From an uncultured Burkholderiaceae bacterium (GTDB lineage: Bacteria; Pseudomonadota; Gammaproteobacteria; Burkholderiales; Burkholderiaceae_F), in NCBI GenBank assembly GCA_937936215.1, contig CALGWX010000318.1, positions 1 to 13,447 on the forward strand: a stretch of 13,447 bases of DNA. The letters run 5' to 3'. A model generated the notes under the pieces. The model worked only from the letters and a program-made list of their open reading frames with translations, was not told the DNA's origin and ran no database searches. Positions 1-9,259 of the stretch are shown here, in pieces. Position 1 is the stretch's first letter. Every line of letters starts with the position of its first letter. The translations under genes and the position numbers were made by a program.

Positions 1-452
1 TCGCCGGCGACCGCGTCGACGCCGAGACGGTCGAGCGGCCACGCCGCTGGCAGGTGGCGCGCATCCGCAACTTCATGCTCGGCTTCGGGCTGATCAGCTC
101 GGCCTTCGACCTGCTCACCTTCGCCCTGCTGCTGCTCGTGCTGCGGGTGGCCACCGAGGAGTTCCGCACCGCGTGGTTCGTCGAGTCGCTGCTCACCGAA
201 CTGGCGATCCTGCTCGTCGTGCGCACGCAGCGGCCGTTGACGCGTAGCCGACCCAGCGCCGCCGTGCTGTGGTCGAGCGTGGCGGTGGCGGTGGCCGCGG
301 TGGCGCTGCCCTACCTGCCGGTGATCGCGCCGACCTTCGGCTTCGTGCCGCTGCCGCCGGCCCTGATGGCGCTGCTGCTGGCGATCACGCTGGCGTACGT
401 CGTCGTCAACGAGTGGGCCAAAAAGCGGTTCGGGCGGCGGTTTGGCTTCTGA
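1..452 (+). CDS. mgtA: Magnesium/cation P-type ATPase, C-terminal fragment (MgtA-like)
   Basis: Partial gene entering from the left edge; its frame is open from base 3 and ends with TGA at 450-452, giving 149 visible residues. The segment PRRWQVARIRNFMLGFGLIS followed by SSAFDLLTF matches the C-terminal membrane domain of MgtA/MgtB-type P-type ATPases, which import Mg2+ across the inner membrane at the cost of ATP. Four hydrophobic segments can be seen: around FMLGFGLISS/LLTFALLLLVL, the LLTELAILLVV stretch, the AVLWSSVAVAVAAVALPYL stretch, and the final ALMALLLAITLAYVVV helix. The protein ends in a basic tail, KKRFGRRFGF. The catalytic DKTGT and nucleotide-binding domains would lie outside the window. 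An internal GTG at 54 is not the true start because homology continues upstream. The 3' end is copied twice in the following spacer. The family is fairly secure; Mg2+ specificity is inferred. Confidence 0.85.
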   Translation, partial: AGDRVDAETVERPRRWQVARIRNFMLGFGLISSAFDLLTFALLLLVLRVATEEFRTAWFVESLLTELAILLVVRTQRPLTRSRPSAAVLWSSVAVAVAAVALPYLPVIAPTFGFVPLPPALMALLLAITLAYVVVNEWAKKRFGRRFGF

Positions 453-567
453 CCGGGGGGGCCAAAAGGCGATCCGGGCAGCGGTTCGGGTTCTATAGGC
501 GCGCACGCGTTCTTCAACAGCCTGACCAGGCAAAAAAAAGCGATCCGGGCAGCGGTTCGGCTCCTGA
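417..567 (+). repeat. Three imperfect copies of the mgtA 3' end
   Basis: Copy 1 (417-452) is the end of the mgtA coding region. Copy 2 lies at 461-497 and copy 3 at 531-567. Copies 2 and 3 share an identical 21-base core at 469-489 and 540-560, 71 bp apart. The matching core of copy 1 (425-445) agrees at 17 of 21 positions. Each copy follows an A-rich stretch. Read in the right frame, the copies give KKRFGRRFGF-stop, KRRSGQRFGF, and KKRSGQRFGS-stop, so the protein-level pattern persists although copies 2 and 3 lie downstream of the real stop. This looks like local duplication of a gene end. No terminal inverted repeats or transposase are present. Confidence 0.75.
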
Positions 568-588
568 GGGGTCAGCCGGCGCGGCCGA

Positions 589-594
589 TAGACT
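589..594 (+). promoter_or_regulatory. Candidate -10 box (TAGACT) directly before the permease start
   Basis: TAGACT ends 7 nt before the ATG at 602, so transcription from it would start at about 601-602 and give an essentially leaderless message. No Shine-Dalgarno sequence precedes the ATG. A short GCCG-GCG-CGGC hairpin (575-585) lies just upstream. I see no convincing -35 box, so the call rests on the -10 sequence and its position, which resemble those at thyA. Confidence 0.4.
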
Positions 595-601
595 GCCCGC
601 C

Positions 602-3157
602 ATGCTCTGGCTCCTGCAGCACGTCATCGGCGGCTATGCGCGCACGCACCCGCTGCGCGCGGCGGTGCAGGTCGTCGCCATCGCCGTTGGCGTCTCGCTC
701 GGCTACGCCGTGCACCTGATTAACGCCTCGGCGCTGCAGGAGTTCTCCGCCGCCGTGCGGCAGGCCAGCGGCCAGGCCGATGCGTCCGTGATCGGGCCGC
801 GCGAGGGATTCGACGAAGACGTCTACGCGCGCGTGGCGGGCTCCGAGGCGGTCGAGTGGGCCAGCCCCGTGCTCACCGTCGAGGCGCCGATCGTCGAGCC
901 GGCGCGGCTGCGCGGCCGCTCGCTGCCGATCGAGGGGGTCGACATCCTGCGCTCGGCCGCCTTGGCGCCGCACACGATCGGCGAGCCGGCCGAAGACGGC
1001 GGCCGCTTCGCCCTGCTCGACGACGGGCTGTACCTGTCGCCGGCGGCGCTGCAGGCGCTGCAACTGGCCGTCGGCGACCGCCTCGGCGTGCAGGTCGGCG
1101 GCCGCGTCGAACGGCTGCGCATCGCCGGCCGGCTTCCGGCCGCGCGCGCGGGGCAGGTGCTCGGCGTGATGGACCTCGGCTTCGCGCAGTGGCGGCTCGA
1201 CCGGCTCGGCCGGCTGTCGCGCATCGACGTGCAGTTCGCCGCCGGCGCCAACCCGCAGCGGGCGGCGCGCGACTGGCAACTGCCCGCCGGCGTCGCGCTG
1301 CAGACGGCCGAGTCGGCCGCCACGCGGGTGTCGAATCTCTCGCGCGCCTATCGCGTGAACCTGAACGTGCTGGCGCTGGTGGCGCTGTTCACCGGCGCCT
1401 TTCTCGTCTACTCGCTGCAGGCGCAGGGCGTGGCGGCGCGGCGCACACAACTGGCCTTCTTGCGCGTGATCGGCACCACGCGCGGCGAGGTCGAGCGGCT
1501 GCTGCTCGCCGAGTCCGCGCTGCTGGGCGTCGTGGGCAGCGCGCTGGGCATCGCCCTGGGGCTGGCCATCGCCAAGGCCGCCTTGGGGCTGCTCGGCGGC
1601 GACCTCGGCGGCGGCTTCTTCACCGGCGTGCAGCCGCCGCTGCTCGTCGACGCAGGCGCCACGCTGCTCTTCTTCGCCCTCGGTGTCGCGGCAGCCACCG
1701 TCGGCGGCTGGCTGCCGGCGCGCGACGCGGCGCAGTCGGCGCCCGCGCTCGCGCTGAAGGCCGGCTCCGGCCTCGACCGCGAAGCCGCGCCGGCGCGCCC
1801 CTGGCCGGCGCCGCTGCTGGCCGTCGCGGCCGCCCTGCTGCTTGCCGCGCCACCCGTAGACGGGATTCCGCTCGGCGCCTATCTCGCCGTCGCCTTGCTG
1901 CTGGTGGCGGCGATCCTGGCCAAACCCCTGGTGGCACCTTGGCTGTTCCGGCCGCTGCAGGCGTGGCTGGCGGGGCGGCGGTTGCCGCCGGCAGCGGCGC
2001 CCTGGTGGTTGGCCGCAACGCGGCTGGCGGCGACGCCGCGCTTCGCCGCCATCGGCGCGGCCGGCATCGTGGCCAGCTTCGCGCTGATGGTGGCGATGGC
2101 GACGATGGTGGCGAGCTTCCGCGTCTCGGTGGACCAGTGGTTGGCGCGCGTGCTGCCGGCCGACGTCTACGTGCGCGCCGCCGCGGCCACCGCCGGCAGC
2201 CTGGGCGGCACCACCGCCACCTTCAGCGCCGACGACCAGCGCACGCTGGCCAGCCACCCGCAAGTGGCGCGCGCGGAGTTCGCGCTCAACCTGAAGGTGA
2301 CGCTCGATCCGGACCGCGCCGCGGTGTCGCTGATCGCCCGCCCGGTCGACCGCGCCAACGCCGCCAGGCAACTGCCGCTGACCGGCGAGGCGCTCGCCTG
2401 GCGCGAGGGCTTGCCGCCGCCAGCGTGGGTGTCGGAAGCGATCGTCGACATCTACGGCGCCCGCGTCGGCGGCACGATCGACCTGCCGATCGCGGGGCGC
2501 GCGCAGACCTTCGTCGTGGCCGGCGTCTGGCGCGACTACGCGCGCCAGTTCGGCGCCGTAATCGTCGATGCCGCCGACTACGAGCGGATGGCCGGCGCCG
2601 CGCCACGCACCGAGGCGGCGCTGTGGCTGGCGCCGGGCGCGAACGCCAACGAGGTGATCGCCGACCTGGTGCCGCGGCTGCAGGCGCAAAGCGCCGAGTT
2701 CCTGCCCGCCGGCGAGATCCGCGCCATCAGCCTGCGCATCTTCGACCGCAGCTTCGCCGTGACCTACGTGCTGGAGATCGCCGCCATCGTCATCGGGCTG
2801 ACCGGCATCGCCGCCACTTTCTCGGCGCAGGCCATCGTGCGCATGCGCGAGTTCGGCATGCTGCGGCATCTCGGCGTCACCAAGGGCCAGGTCCTGGCGC
2901 TGCTGGCGATCGAGGGACTGCTGGTCACCGGGCTGGCGATCGTCATCGGCCTGGCGGTGGGGCTGGCGATCGCCTGGATCCTCGTCGATTTCGTCAACCC
3001 GCAGTCGTTTCACTGGACGATGGACTTCCGCGTGCCGCTGGGGCTGGTGGCAGGGCTTATCGTCGCGCTGCTCACCGCCGCGGCGCTCACCGCGCTCGCC
3101 GCTGGCCGCCGCGCCGTGGCGCCGGATGCGGTGCTGGCAGTGCGGGCCGACTGGTAG
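602..3157 (+). CDS. FtsX-like ABC transporter permease with two FtsX domains
   Basis: Encodes 851 residues. A membrane anchor lies at about 20-40, followed by a periplasmic region (~41-250). The first FtsX module has helices at about 255-275, 305-330 and 352-375 and the motif RRTQLAFLRVIGTTRGEV. Further helices lie at about 403-445 and 480-505, then a second periplasmic region (~510-715). The second FtsX module has helices at about 722-742, 766-795 and 811-834 and the motif MREFGMLRHLGVTKGQVL. This layout fits MacB/LolC/AttF-type permeases, which pass force from a cytoplasmic ATPase to a periplasmic task such as lipid or lipoprotein handling. The open frame runs upstream to 269, but ATG 602 is chosen because it begins the family-typical N terminus and follows a -10-like box. 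It ends 4 nt before the AttH-like gene, so the two are surely co-transcribed. No ATPase gene adjoins it here, and the substrate is unknown. Confidence 0.88.
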   Translation: MLWLLQHVIGGYARTHPLRAAVQVVAIAVGVSLGYAVHLINASALQEFSAAVRQASGQADASVIGPREGFDEDVYARVAGSEAVEWASPVLTVEAPIVEPARLRGRSLPIEGVDILRSAALAPHTIGEPAEDGGRFALLDDGLYLSPAALQALQLAVGDRLGVQVGGRVERLRIAGRLPAARAGQVLGVMDLGFAQWRLDRLGRLSRIDVQFAAGANPQRAARDWQLPAGVALQTAESAATRVSNLSRAYRVNLNVLALVALFTGAFLVYSLQAQGVAARRTQLAFLRVIGTTRGEVERLLLAESALLGVVGSALGIALGLAIAKAALGLLGGDLGGGFFTGVQPPLLVDAGATLLFFALGVAAATVGGWLPARDAAQSAPALALKAGSGLDREAAPARPWPAPLLAVAAALLLAAPPVDGIPLGAYLAVALLLVAAILAKPLVAPWLFRPLQAWLAGRRLPPAAAPWWLAATRLAATPRFAAIGAAGIVASFALMVAMATMVASFRVSVDQWLARVLPADVYVRAAAATAGSLGGTTATFSADDQRTLASHPQVARAEFALNLKVTLDPDRAAVSLIARPVDRANAARQLPLTGEALAWREGLPPPAWVSEAIVDIYGARVGGTIDLPIAGRAQTFVVAGVWRDYARQFGAVIVDAADYERMAGAAPRTEAALWLAPGANANEVIADLVPRLQAQSAEFLPAGEIRAISLRIFDRSFAVTYVLEIAAIVIGLTGIAATFSAQAIVRMREFGMLRHLGVTKGQVLALLAIEGLLVTGLAIVIGLAVGLAIAWILVDFVNPQSFHWTMDFRVPLGLVAGLIVALLTAAALTALAAGRRAVAPDAVLAVRADW

Positions 3158-3161
3158 CGCG

Positions 3162-4229
3162 ATGAAGCGCCGCGCCTTCCTCGCCCTGGCCGCGGCGCCC
3201 ATGTTGCACGCGCGGGTGGCGGTCGAGTTTCCGGCGGTCGTGCCGCGCCCGCTTGTCTTCCCGCGCGACCACGGCGCCCACCCCGACTACCGCACCGAGT
3301 GGTGGTACCTCACCGGCTGGCTCGACGCCGAGCCGCAGCCGCTGGGCTTCCAGATCACCTTCTTTCGCACTCGCACCGAGATCGACCCGGCCAACCCGAG
3401 CCGCTTTGCCGCGCAGCAGCTCGTCATCGCCCACGCCGCCATCGCCGATCCCGCGCACGGCAGCCTGCTGAAGGACGAGCGCATCGCCCGCGCCGGCTTC
3501 GGGCTGGCCGAGGCCTCTGAGGCCGACACCGACGTGCGGCTGGACCGCTGGTGCTTCCGTCGCCGCGGCGACGGCGCCTACGAGTGCGTCGCCCCGGCAC
3601 GCGGCTTCTCGCTGCGCTTCACGGCGCGGCCGACGCAGCCGCTGCTGCTGCAGGGCGAAGACGGCTTCTCGCGCAAGGGGCCGCATCCCGCGCAGGCGAG
3701 CTATTACTACTCGCAGCCGCAGCTTCGGGTCGAGGCGGAACTGGCCCGTAACGGCGCCGCGCGCCGGCTCGGCGGCACCGCCTGGCTCGACCACGAATGG
3801 TCAAGCACGCTGCTCGACCCAGAGGCCGCCGGCTGGGACTGGGTCGGCATGAACCTCGACGATGGGGCGGCGCTGACCGCCTTCCAGATCCGCCGTCGCG
3901 GCAGCGGCGAAAAGCTCTATGCCTACGCGTCACTGCGCGAGCCGGGCGCTTCGCGGCCGCGCCTGTTCGCCCGGCACGAGGTGGAGTTCACGCCGCTGCA
4001 GCCGTGGACCTCGCCGCGCACGCGTGCCACCTGGCCGGTGGCGCAGCGCCTGCGCGTCGGCGGGCGCACGTTCGACACGCGGCCGCTGTTCGCGGACCAG
4101 GAACTGGACTCCCGCGCCACCACCGGCGCCGTGTACTGGGAAGGCGCGAGCCTGCTGCTCGAATCCGGCCGCCGCGTCGGCCGTGGTTATCTCGAGATGA
4201 CGGGGTACGTCGCGCCGATCCGGCTTTGA
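3162..4229 (+). CDS. AttH/CrtC-like secreted lipocalin-domain protein
   Basis: Encodes 355 residues. The start MKRRAFLALAAAP looks like a twin-arginine or Sec signal peptide, implying export. The body carries motifs of the AttH/carotenoid 1,2-hydratase (CrtC-like) superfamily: EWWYLTG (46-52), GFSRKG (168-173), YYYSQPQL (181-188), AWLDHEWSS (207-215), GWDWVGMNLDDG (224-235), TGAVYWEGA (321-329) and GRGYLEMTGY (340-349). The family folds as two lipocalin-like beta-barrels. Members next to FtsX-type permeases are AttH-like partners of an ABC system, probably binding a hydrophobic ligand in the periplasm. ATG 3162 is preferred over the upstream in-frame start at 3126, which lies inside the permease gene. 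Carotenoid hydration is unlikely because no crt gene is nearby. Family is confident; ligand is unknown. Confidence 0.87.
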   Translation: MKRRAFLALAAAPMLHARVAVEFPAVVPRPLVFPRDHGAHPDYRTEWWYLTGWLDAEPQPLGFQITFFRTRTEIDPANPSRFAAQQLVIAHAAIADPAHGSLLKDERIARAGFGLAEASEADTDVRLDRWCFRRRGDGAYECVAPARGFSLRFTARPTQPLLLQGEDGFSRKGPHPAQASYYYSQPQLRVEAELARNGAARRLGGTAWLDHEWSSTLLDPEAAGWDWVGMNLDDGAALTAFQIRRRGSGEKLYAYASLREPGASRPRLFARHEVEFTPLQPWTSPRTRATWPVAQRLRVGGRTFDTRPLFADQELDSRATTGAVYWEGASLLLESGRRVGRGYLEMTGYVAPIRL

Positions 4230-4378
4230 GCGAGCCGCGCTGCGGTACCCGGCGCCAAGGGGGCGGGGCCAACGGCCTCGGCAGCCGCCGGTGGCGACGC
4301 GCGACTCGCGCCGAGGGCGAAGGCCGGGTGTCGCTGCCTTACGATCCGCCGCTGCACTCCGTTCGGTCACCACTTCCC

Positions 4379-4777
4379 ATGCCCGCCCTGCACTGGCCCG
4401 CGCTCGTCACGCTGGCTGCCCTGGCGCTGAACTTCGCCACGGTGGCGATCGTCGGCCGCGCCCGCGGCAAGTACGGCGTCAAGGCGCCGGCCACCACGGG
4501 CCACGAACTCTTCGAGCGCGCCTTCCGCGTGCAGATGAACACGCTGGAGAACACGGTGATTTTCCTGCCGGCGCTGTGGCTGTGCGCGCTGTACTTCGGC
4601 CCGCTGACGGCGACCACGCTCGGCGGCCTGTGGCTGGTGGGCCGCATCTGGTATGCCGCCGCCTACCTGCGCGAGCCACAGTCCCGCGGCGGCGGCTTCG
4701 TGCTCGCGTTCGTCGCCTGGGGCGGCCTGATGATCGCGGCCTCATGGGGCGTGCTGCGCGCGCTGCTCGCCGGATGA
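4379..4777 (+). CDS. MAPEG-family membrane protein
   Basis: Encodes 132 residues with four predicted membrane helices at about 7-27, 55-75, 78-96 and 107-127. The conserved block between helices 1 and 2, ERAFRVQMNTLENTVIF at 46-62, is the MAPEG signature (membrane-associated proteins in eicosanoid and glutathione metabolism). Bacterial members are inner-membrane proteins, some with glutathione S-transferase or peroxidase activity; the substrate here cannot be read from sequence. ATG 4379 is chosen because it gives the usual family length with helix 1 close to the N terminus. The frame is open farther upstream, but that stretch does not resemble the family. A possible -10 (TACGAT, 4340-4345) lies in the 149-nt spacer after the AttH-like gene. 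The TGA stop overlaps the ATG of a micro-ORF. Confidence 0.85.
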   Translation: MPALHWPALVTLAALALNFATVAIVGRARGKYGVKAPATTGHELFERAFRVQMNTLENTVIFLPALWLCALYFGPLTATTLGGLWLVGRIWYAAAYLREPQSRGGGFVLAFVAWGGLMIAASWGVLRALLAG

Positions 4778-4886
4778 TCGACGCGGCTTCCGCCCAGACA
4801 GCCGGCGACACGGACCGGCACGAGTCGAGCTCGGCACGGTCGTCGCCCAGCACGGCGCCCGCCGACGAGATCGCCGCAGACCGCCG

Positions 4887-4890
<4 letters not shown>
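4774..4890 (+). CDS. Possible translationally coupled micro-ORF, 38 codons
   Basis: An open frame of 38 codons begins with ATG overlapping the MAPEG stop (ATGA at 4774-4777). It ends in a TGA overlapping the GTG start of the ABC exporter (GTGA at 4887-4890). The predicted peptide is hydrophilic, rich in Ser, Ala, Asp and Arg, and has no membrane helix, signal or recognised domain. There is no clear Shine-Dalgarno sequence, so translation would rely on coupling from the MAPEG gene. The double overlap might carry ribosomes across the gap to the exporter's weak GTG start, or might be chance. I do not recognise it as any family and assign no function. Confidence 0.3.
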
Positions 4891-6707
<1,817 letters not shown>

Positions 6708-6733
6708 CGCCCGGTTGCTCCGGCACCCGCCGA

Positions 6734-6739
6734 TAGAAT
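6734..6739 (+). promoter_or_regulatory. Candidate -10 box (TAGAAT) directly before thyA
   Basis: TAGAAT ends 8 nt before the thyA ATG at 6748, so the transcript would begin at about 6746 with a leader of about 2 nt. No Shine-Dalgarno sequence is present; the bases between are GC-only. Possible -35 elements (TTGACG at 6704-6709, TTGCTC at 6715-6720) have poor spacing of 24 and 13 nt. Support is the near-consensus -10 in a GC-rich setting. Confidence 0.5.
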
Positions 6740-6747
6740 CGCGCGCC

Positions 6748-7542
6748 ATGCGCCAGTACGAAGACTTCATGCGCCACGTGTTCGAGCACGGGGTCGACAA
6801 GCGCGACCGCACCGGCACCGGCACGCGCTCGGTCTTCGGCTACCAGATGCGCTTCAACCTTCGGGAGGGCTTCCCGCTCGTCACCACCAAGAAGCTGCAC
6901 CTGCGCTCGATCATCCACGAGCTGCTGTGGTTCCTGCGCGGCGAGTCGAACCTGCGTTACCTGCACGAGCACAACGTCACCATCTGGGACGAGTGGGCCG
7001 ACGAGCACGGCGAGCTCGGCCCCGTCTACGGCGTGCAGTGGCGAAGCTGGCCCACGCCCGACGGCGGCCACATCGACCAGATCAGCAACGTGCTGCGCGA
7101 GATCCGCTCGAACCCGGACTCGCGGCGGCTGATCGTCTCGGCGTGGAACGTCGCCGACCTGCCGAAGATGCGCCTGCCGCCGTGCCACCTGCTGTTCCAG
7201 TTCTACGTCGCGCAGGGGCGGCTGTCGTGCCAGCTCTACCAGCGCTCGTGCGACATCTTCCTCGGCGTGCCGTTCAACATCGCCAGTTATAGCCTGCTGA
7301 CCCACATGGTGGCGCAGCAGTGCGACCTGGACGTCGGCGACTTCGTCTGGGTCGGCGGCGACTGCCACATCTACAGCAATCACTTCGAGCAGGTGCGCGA
7401 GCAGCTGGCGCGCGAGCCGCGGCCCTATCCGAAGCTGGCGATCAGGCGCCGGCCGTCGACGCTGTTCGACTACGTCTACGAGGACTTCGAGATCGTCGGC
7501 TACGACCCGCACCCGCACATCAAGGCGCCGGTGGCGGTGTAG
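6748..7542 (+). CDS. thyA: Thymidylate synthase
   Basis: Encodes 264 residues, the same length as E. coli ThyA. It converts dUMP and 5,10-methylenetetrahydrofolate to dTMP and dihydrofolate in the cytoplasm, as a homodimer. Diagnostic motifs are [12 protein letters not shown] (20-31, phosphate-binding Arg21), [16 protein letters not shown] (50-65), the active-site loop LPPCH with nucleophile Cys146, [14 protein letters not shown], and [10 protein letters not shown] near the C terminus. An open frame reaches upstream to 6631 inside the ABC exporter, but ATG 6748 gives the exact family N terminus and follows a TAGAAT box. It starts 40 nt after the exporter's stop. A GC-rich hairpin follows the stop codon. 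The partner enzyme folA lies about 1.7 kb downstream rather than adjacent. Confidence 0.98.
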   Translation: MRQYEDFMRHVFEHGVDKRDRTGTGTRSVFGYQMRFNLREGFPLVTTKKLHLRSIIHELLWFLRGESNLRYLHEHNVTIWDEWADEHGELGPVYGVQWRSWPTPDGGHIDQISNVLREIRSNPDSRRLIVSAWNVADLPKMRLPPCHLLFQFYVAQGRLSCQLYQRSCDIFLGVPFNIASYSLLTHMVAQQCDLDVGDFVWVGGDCHIYSNHFEQVREQLAREPRPYPKLAIRRRPSTLFDYVYEDFEIVGYDPHPHIKAPVAV

Positions 7543-7544
7543 CC

Positions 7545-7561
7545 CCGGCCCGGCGGGCCGG
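7545..7561 (+). terminator. GC hairpin after thyA, possible weak terminator
   Basis: CCGGCCC (7545-7551) pairs perfectly with GGGCCGG (7555-7561) around a 3-nt loop, starting 3 nt after the thyA stop. No T tract follows, so it is not a standard intrinsic terminator. It may slow polymerase, protect the 3' end, or act with Rho. Confidence 0.3.
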
Positions 7562-7641
7562 CAGAAGCCGCGTCGCGGCGCCGCTGCCGCAACCGGCGAC
7601 GCCACGGTGCCGACGATCCGGGCCACCAACGTCCCTCAACC

Positions 7642-8508
7642 ATGCTGCGCGGCGCCGCCCTTGCTGGCCTGATCGGCCTCACCCTCGCGTGGGGGCTGAA
7701 CTGGCCGATCATGAAGTTCTCGCTGCGCGAACTGTCGCCGCTGTACTTCCGCGCCGCGACGATGAGCGGCGGCGCGCTGCTGCTGCTGGCGTGGTTCACC
7801 GCCCGCGGCCACGACATGCGACTGCCGCGCGCGGCCTGGCTGCCGGTGGCGGCGCTGGCGGCCCCCAACGTGCTCGGCTGGCACCTGTTCTCGATCCTCG
7901 GCGTGCAGGAGTTGGCCTCCGGGCGCGCGGCGATCCTCGGCTTCACGATGCCGATCTGGACCGCGCTGCTCGCGGTGCTGTTCTTCGGCGAGCCGCTGTC
8001 GCGTCGCATCGCAATCGGCGTGGCCTGCGCGGCGGCGGCGATCGCGCTGCTGGTGGCCGAGGAGGCGTTTTCGCTCGCCGGCCGGCCGTTGGGCATCGCG
8101 TGGATGCAGATCGCGGCGCTGTCCTGGGCGCTGGGCACGATCCTGATGCGGCGCACGCGGCTGGCACTGTCCACGCCGGCGATCACGGTGTGGATGATGC
8201 TGCTGTCCTCGGCCGCGTTCTGGCTGCTGGCGCCGCTCTTCGAGCCGTGGCCACGGTGGCAGTTCTCGGCGCCGATGTGGCTCGCGCTCGCCTGGGGCGT
8301 GGCCGTCAACTACGGCATCGCGCAGGTGGTGTGGTTCGGGCTGGCGCGAAGCCTGCCGCCCACCGCCAGCGCCTTCTCGATCATGGCGGTGCCGCTGGTG
8401 GGCACGGTCTCGGCGATCGCGATCGTCGGCGAGGTGCCGCGCTGGCAGGACTGGGCGGCAGCGCTGTTCGTTATCCTCGCCATTGCCTCGGCGCTGCTGC
8501 GGCGGTGA
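7642..8508 (+). CDS. EamA/DMT-superfamily transporter
   Basis: Encodes 288 residues and about ten membrane helices in two repeated EamA halves (about 5-137 and 150-286). The N-terminal half begins with the family-typical LAWGLNWPIMKF and contains the conserved stretch ASGRAAILGFTMPIWTALLA and FFGEPLSRR. The second half repeats this as SLPPTASAFSIMAVPLVGT and GEVPRWQD, which is the internal duplication expected of drug/metabolite transporters. Such proteins export or import small metabolites such as amino acids or purines through the inner membrane; the substrate cannot be inferred. ATG 7642 places helix 1 right at the N terminus. It lies 99 nt after thyA and 60 nt before the nucleotidyltransferase gene. 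There is no evidence of a functional link to folate or thymidine metabolism. Confidence 0.9.
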   Translation: MLRGAALAGLIGLTLAWGLNWPIMKFSLRELSPLYFRAATMSGGALLLLAWFTARGHDMRLPRAAWLPVAALAAPNVLGWHLFSILGVQELASGRAAILGFTMPIWTALLAVLFFGEPLSRRIAIGVACAAAAIALLVAEEAFSLAGRPLGIAWMQIAALSWALGTILMRRTRLALSTPAITVWMMLLSSAAFWLLAPLFEPWPRWQFSAPMWLALAWGVAVNYGIAQVVWFGLARSLPPTASAFSIMAVPLVGTVSAIAIVGEVPRWQDWAAALFVILAIASALLRR

Positions 8509-8553
8509 TCGCGGGGGCGGGGCGCGGAGCCGATCTGACCGTAGCGCAAGATC

Positions 8554-8567
8554 GGGCATGATTGCCC
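8554..8567 (+). promoter_or_regulatory. Inverted repeat overlapping a candidate -10 before mntA
   Basis: GGGCA (8554-8558) and TGCCC (8563-8567) form an inverted repeat around TGAT. The repeat includes the -10-like CATGAT (8557-8562), which ends 6 nt before the ATG at 8569 and would give a leaderless message. Position and symmetry fit an operator for autoregulation, as is usual for toxin-antitoxin operons, but a 5-bp half-site is short. Confidence 0.35.
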
Positions 8568-8568
8568 C

Positions 8569-8859
8569 ATGCACGCCACCGAGTTGATCGAACTGCTGAA
8601 GCGGCACAAGCCGGTCCTCGCCGAGCGCTTCGGCGTCACACGGCTCGCGCTCTTCGGCTCGACCGCACGCGGCGGCGCCGGAGCGGGCAGCGACGTCGAC
8701 ATCCTGGTGTCGTTCGACGGACCCGCCACGTCGCCGAAGTACTTCGGCGTTCTGTTCTATCTCGAAGACCTGCTGGGGCGGCCCGTCGATCTCGTGACCG
8801 ACAGGGCGCTGCGCGAGCGGCTCAGGCCCTACGTGGAGCGGGATGCCATCGCCGTCTGA
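8569..8859 (+). CDS. mntA: MntA-like minimal nucleotidyltransferase antitoxin
   Basis: Encodes 96 residues, the usual size of MNT proteins. The pol-beta-type signature is GSTARGGAGAGSDVDILV: GS at 30-31 and metal-binding Asp42 and Asp44, with the third acidic residue Asp74 in RPVDLVTD. Characterised MntA proteins neutralise the partner HEPN toxin by transferring AMP to a tyrosine next to its active site. All residues needed for that are present. The gene overlaps the HEPN gene by 17 nt (8843-8859), so the pair is surely translated together. It starts directly after a -10-like box overlapped by an inverted repeat. By eye this pair is less GC-extreme than its neighbours, which suggests acquisition. 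A stand-alone nucleotidyltransferase role is less likely given the partner. Confidence 0.88.
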   Translation: MHATELIELLKRHKPVLAERFGVTRLALFGSTARGGAGAGSDVDILVSFDGPATSPKYFGVLFYLEDLLGRPVDLVTDRALRERLRPYVERDAIAV

Positions 8860-9208
8860 ACGGGACGCCTGGCTTTATGTCGAGGACATGCGGGTCTTCT
8901 GCGAGCGCGTTCTCGCATATACGACGGCCGTCGATCATGACGCGTTCGTCGCCGATTCGATGCGCTACGACGCGACGCTGCGCAACCTAGAACGGCTCGG
9001 CGAGGGGGCCAGCCGAGTGCCGGCGGAGATCCGATCCGCCGCGCCGCAGATTCCGTGGCGTCAGGTCATCGCGACGCGCAATCGGCTGATTCACGCCTAT
9101 CTCGGCATCGACGACGACACGATCTGGAGCATCGTGCGCGACGACGTGCCTGCGCTTCATGGCGAACTGTGCCGGCTGCTTGCGGCGCGGCCTCATCCGG
9201 CCTCGTGA
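8843..9208 (+). CDS. hepT: HepT-like HEPN-domain ribonuclease toxin (DUF86)
   Basis: Encodes 121 residues of mainly alpha-helical character, matching DUF86/HepT. The catalytic motif R-x4-H-x-Y is intact as RNRLIHAY (Arg79, His84, Tyr86). In studied HepT proteins Arg and His form the RNase site in a dimer, and the Tyr is AMPylated by MntA to silence it. Other family landmarks are ERLGEGASRVP (50-60) and QIPWRQVIATRNRLIHAYLG (69-88). The start ATG 8843 lies inside mntA, preceded by GGAG at 8835-8838. It is 51 nt upstream of folA and on the same strand, so read-through could couple its expression to that essential gene. The family call is strong; toxicity is inferred from intact residues and the pairing. 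Confidence 0.9.
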   Translation: MPSPSERDAWLYVEDMRVFCERVLAYTTAVDHDAFVADSMRYDATLRNLERLGEGASRVPAEIRSAAPQIPWRQVIATRNRLIHAYLGIDDDTIWSIVRDDVPALHGELCRLLAARPHPAS

Positions 9209-9259
9209 CCCCACCCATGGGTCTGCCCGTCATCCGGTAAGGGGAAGCACATCCTCCAC

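Noticed and set aside
521..540. GCCTG-AC-CAGGC followed by eight A's (532-539) as a terminator
   Set aside because: A run of A after the hairpin on the + strand is the wrong base for a + strand terminator, and on the - strand the T's precede the hairpin. The loop would also be only 2-4 nt.
572..3202. 876-codon open frame on the - strand, and a 769-codon frame on the + strand (856-3165), both across the permease gene
   Set aside because: Both give Arg/Gln/Gly-rich or Arg/Ala-rich low-complexity products without domains, as expected for alternative frames of a GC-rich gene. The FtsX frame has clear membrane helices and family motifs.
3162..4229. Annotation of the AttH-like protein as carotenoid 1,2-hydratase
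   Set aside because: Superfamily motifs are shared, but the signal peptide and pairing with an FtsX permease fit AttH better, and no carotenoid genes are present.
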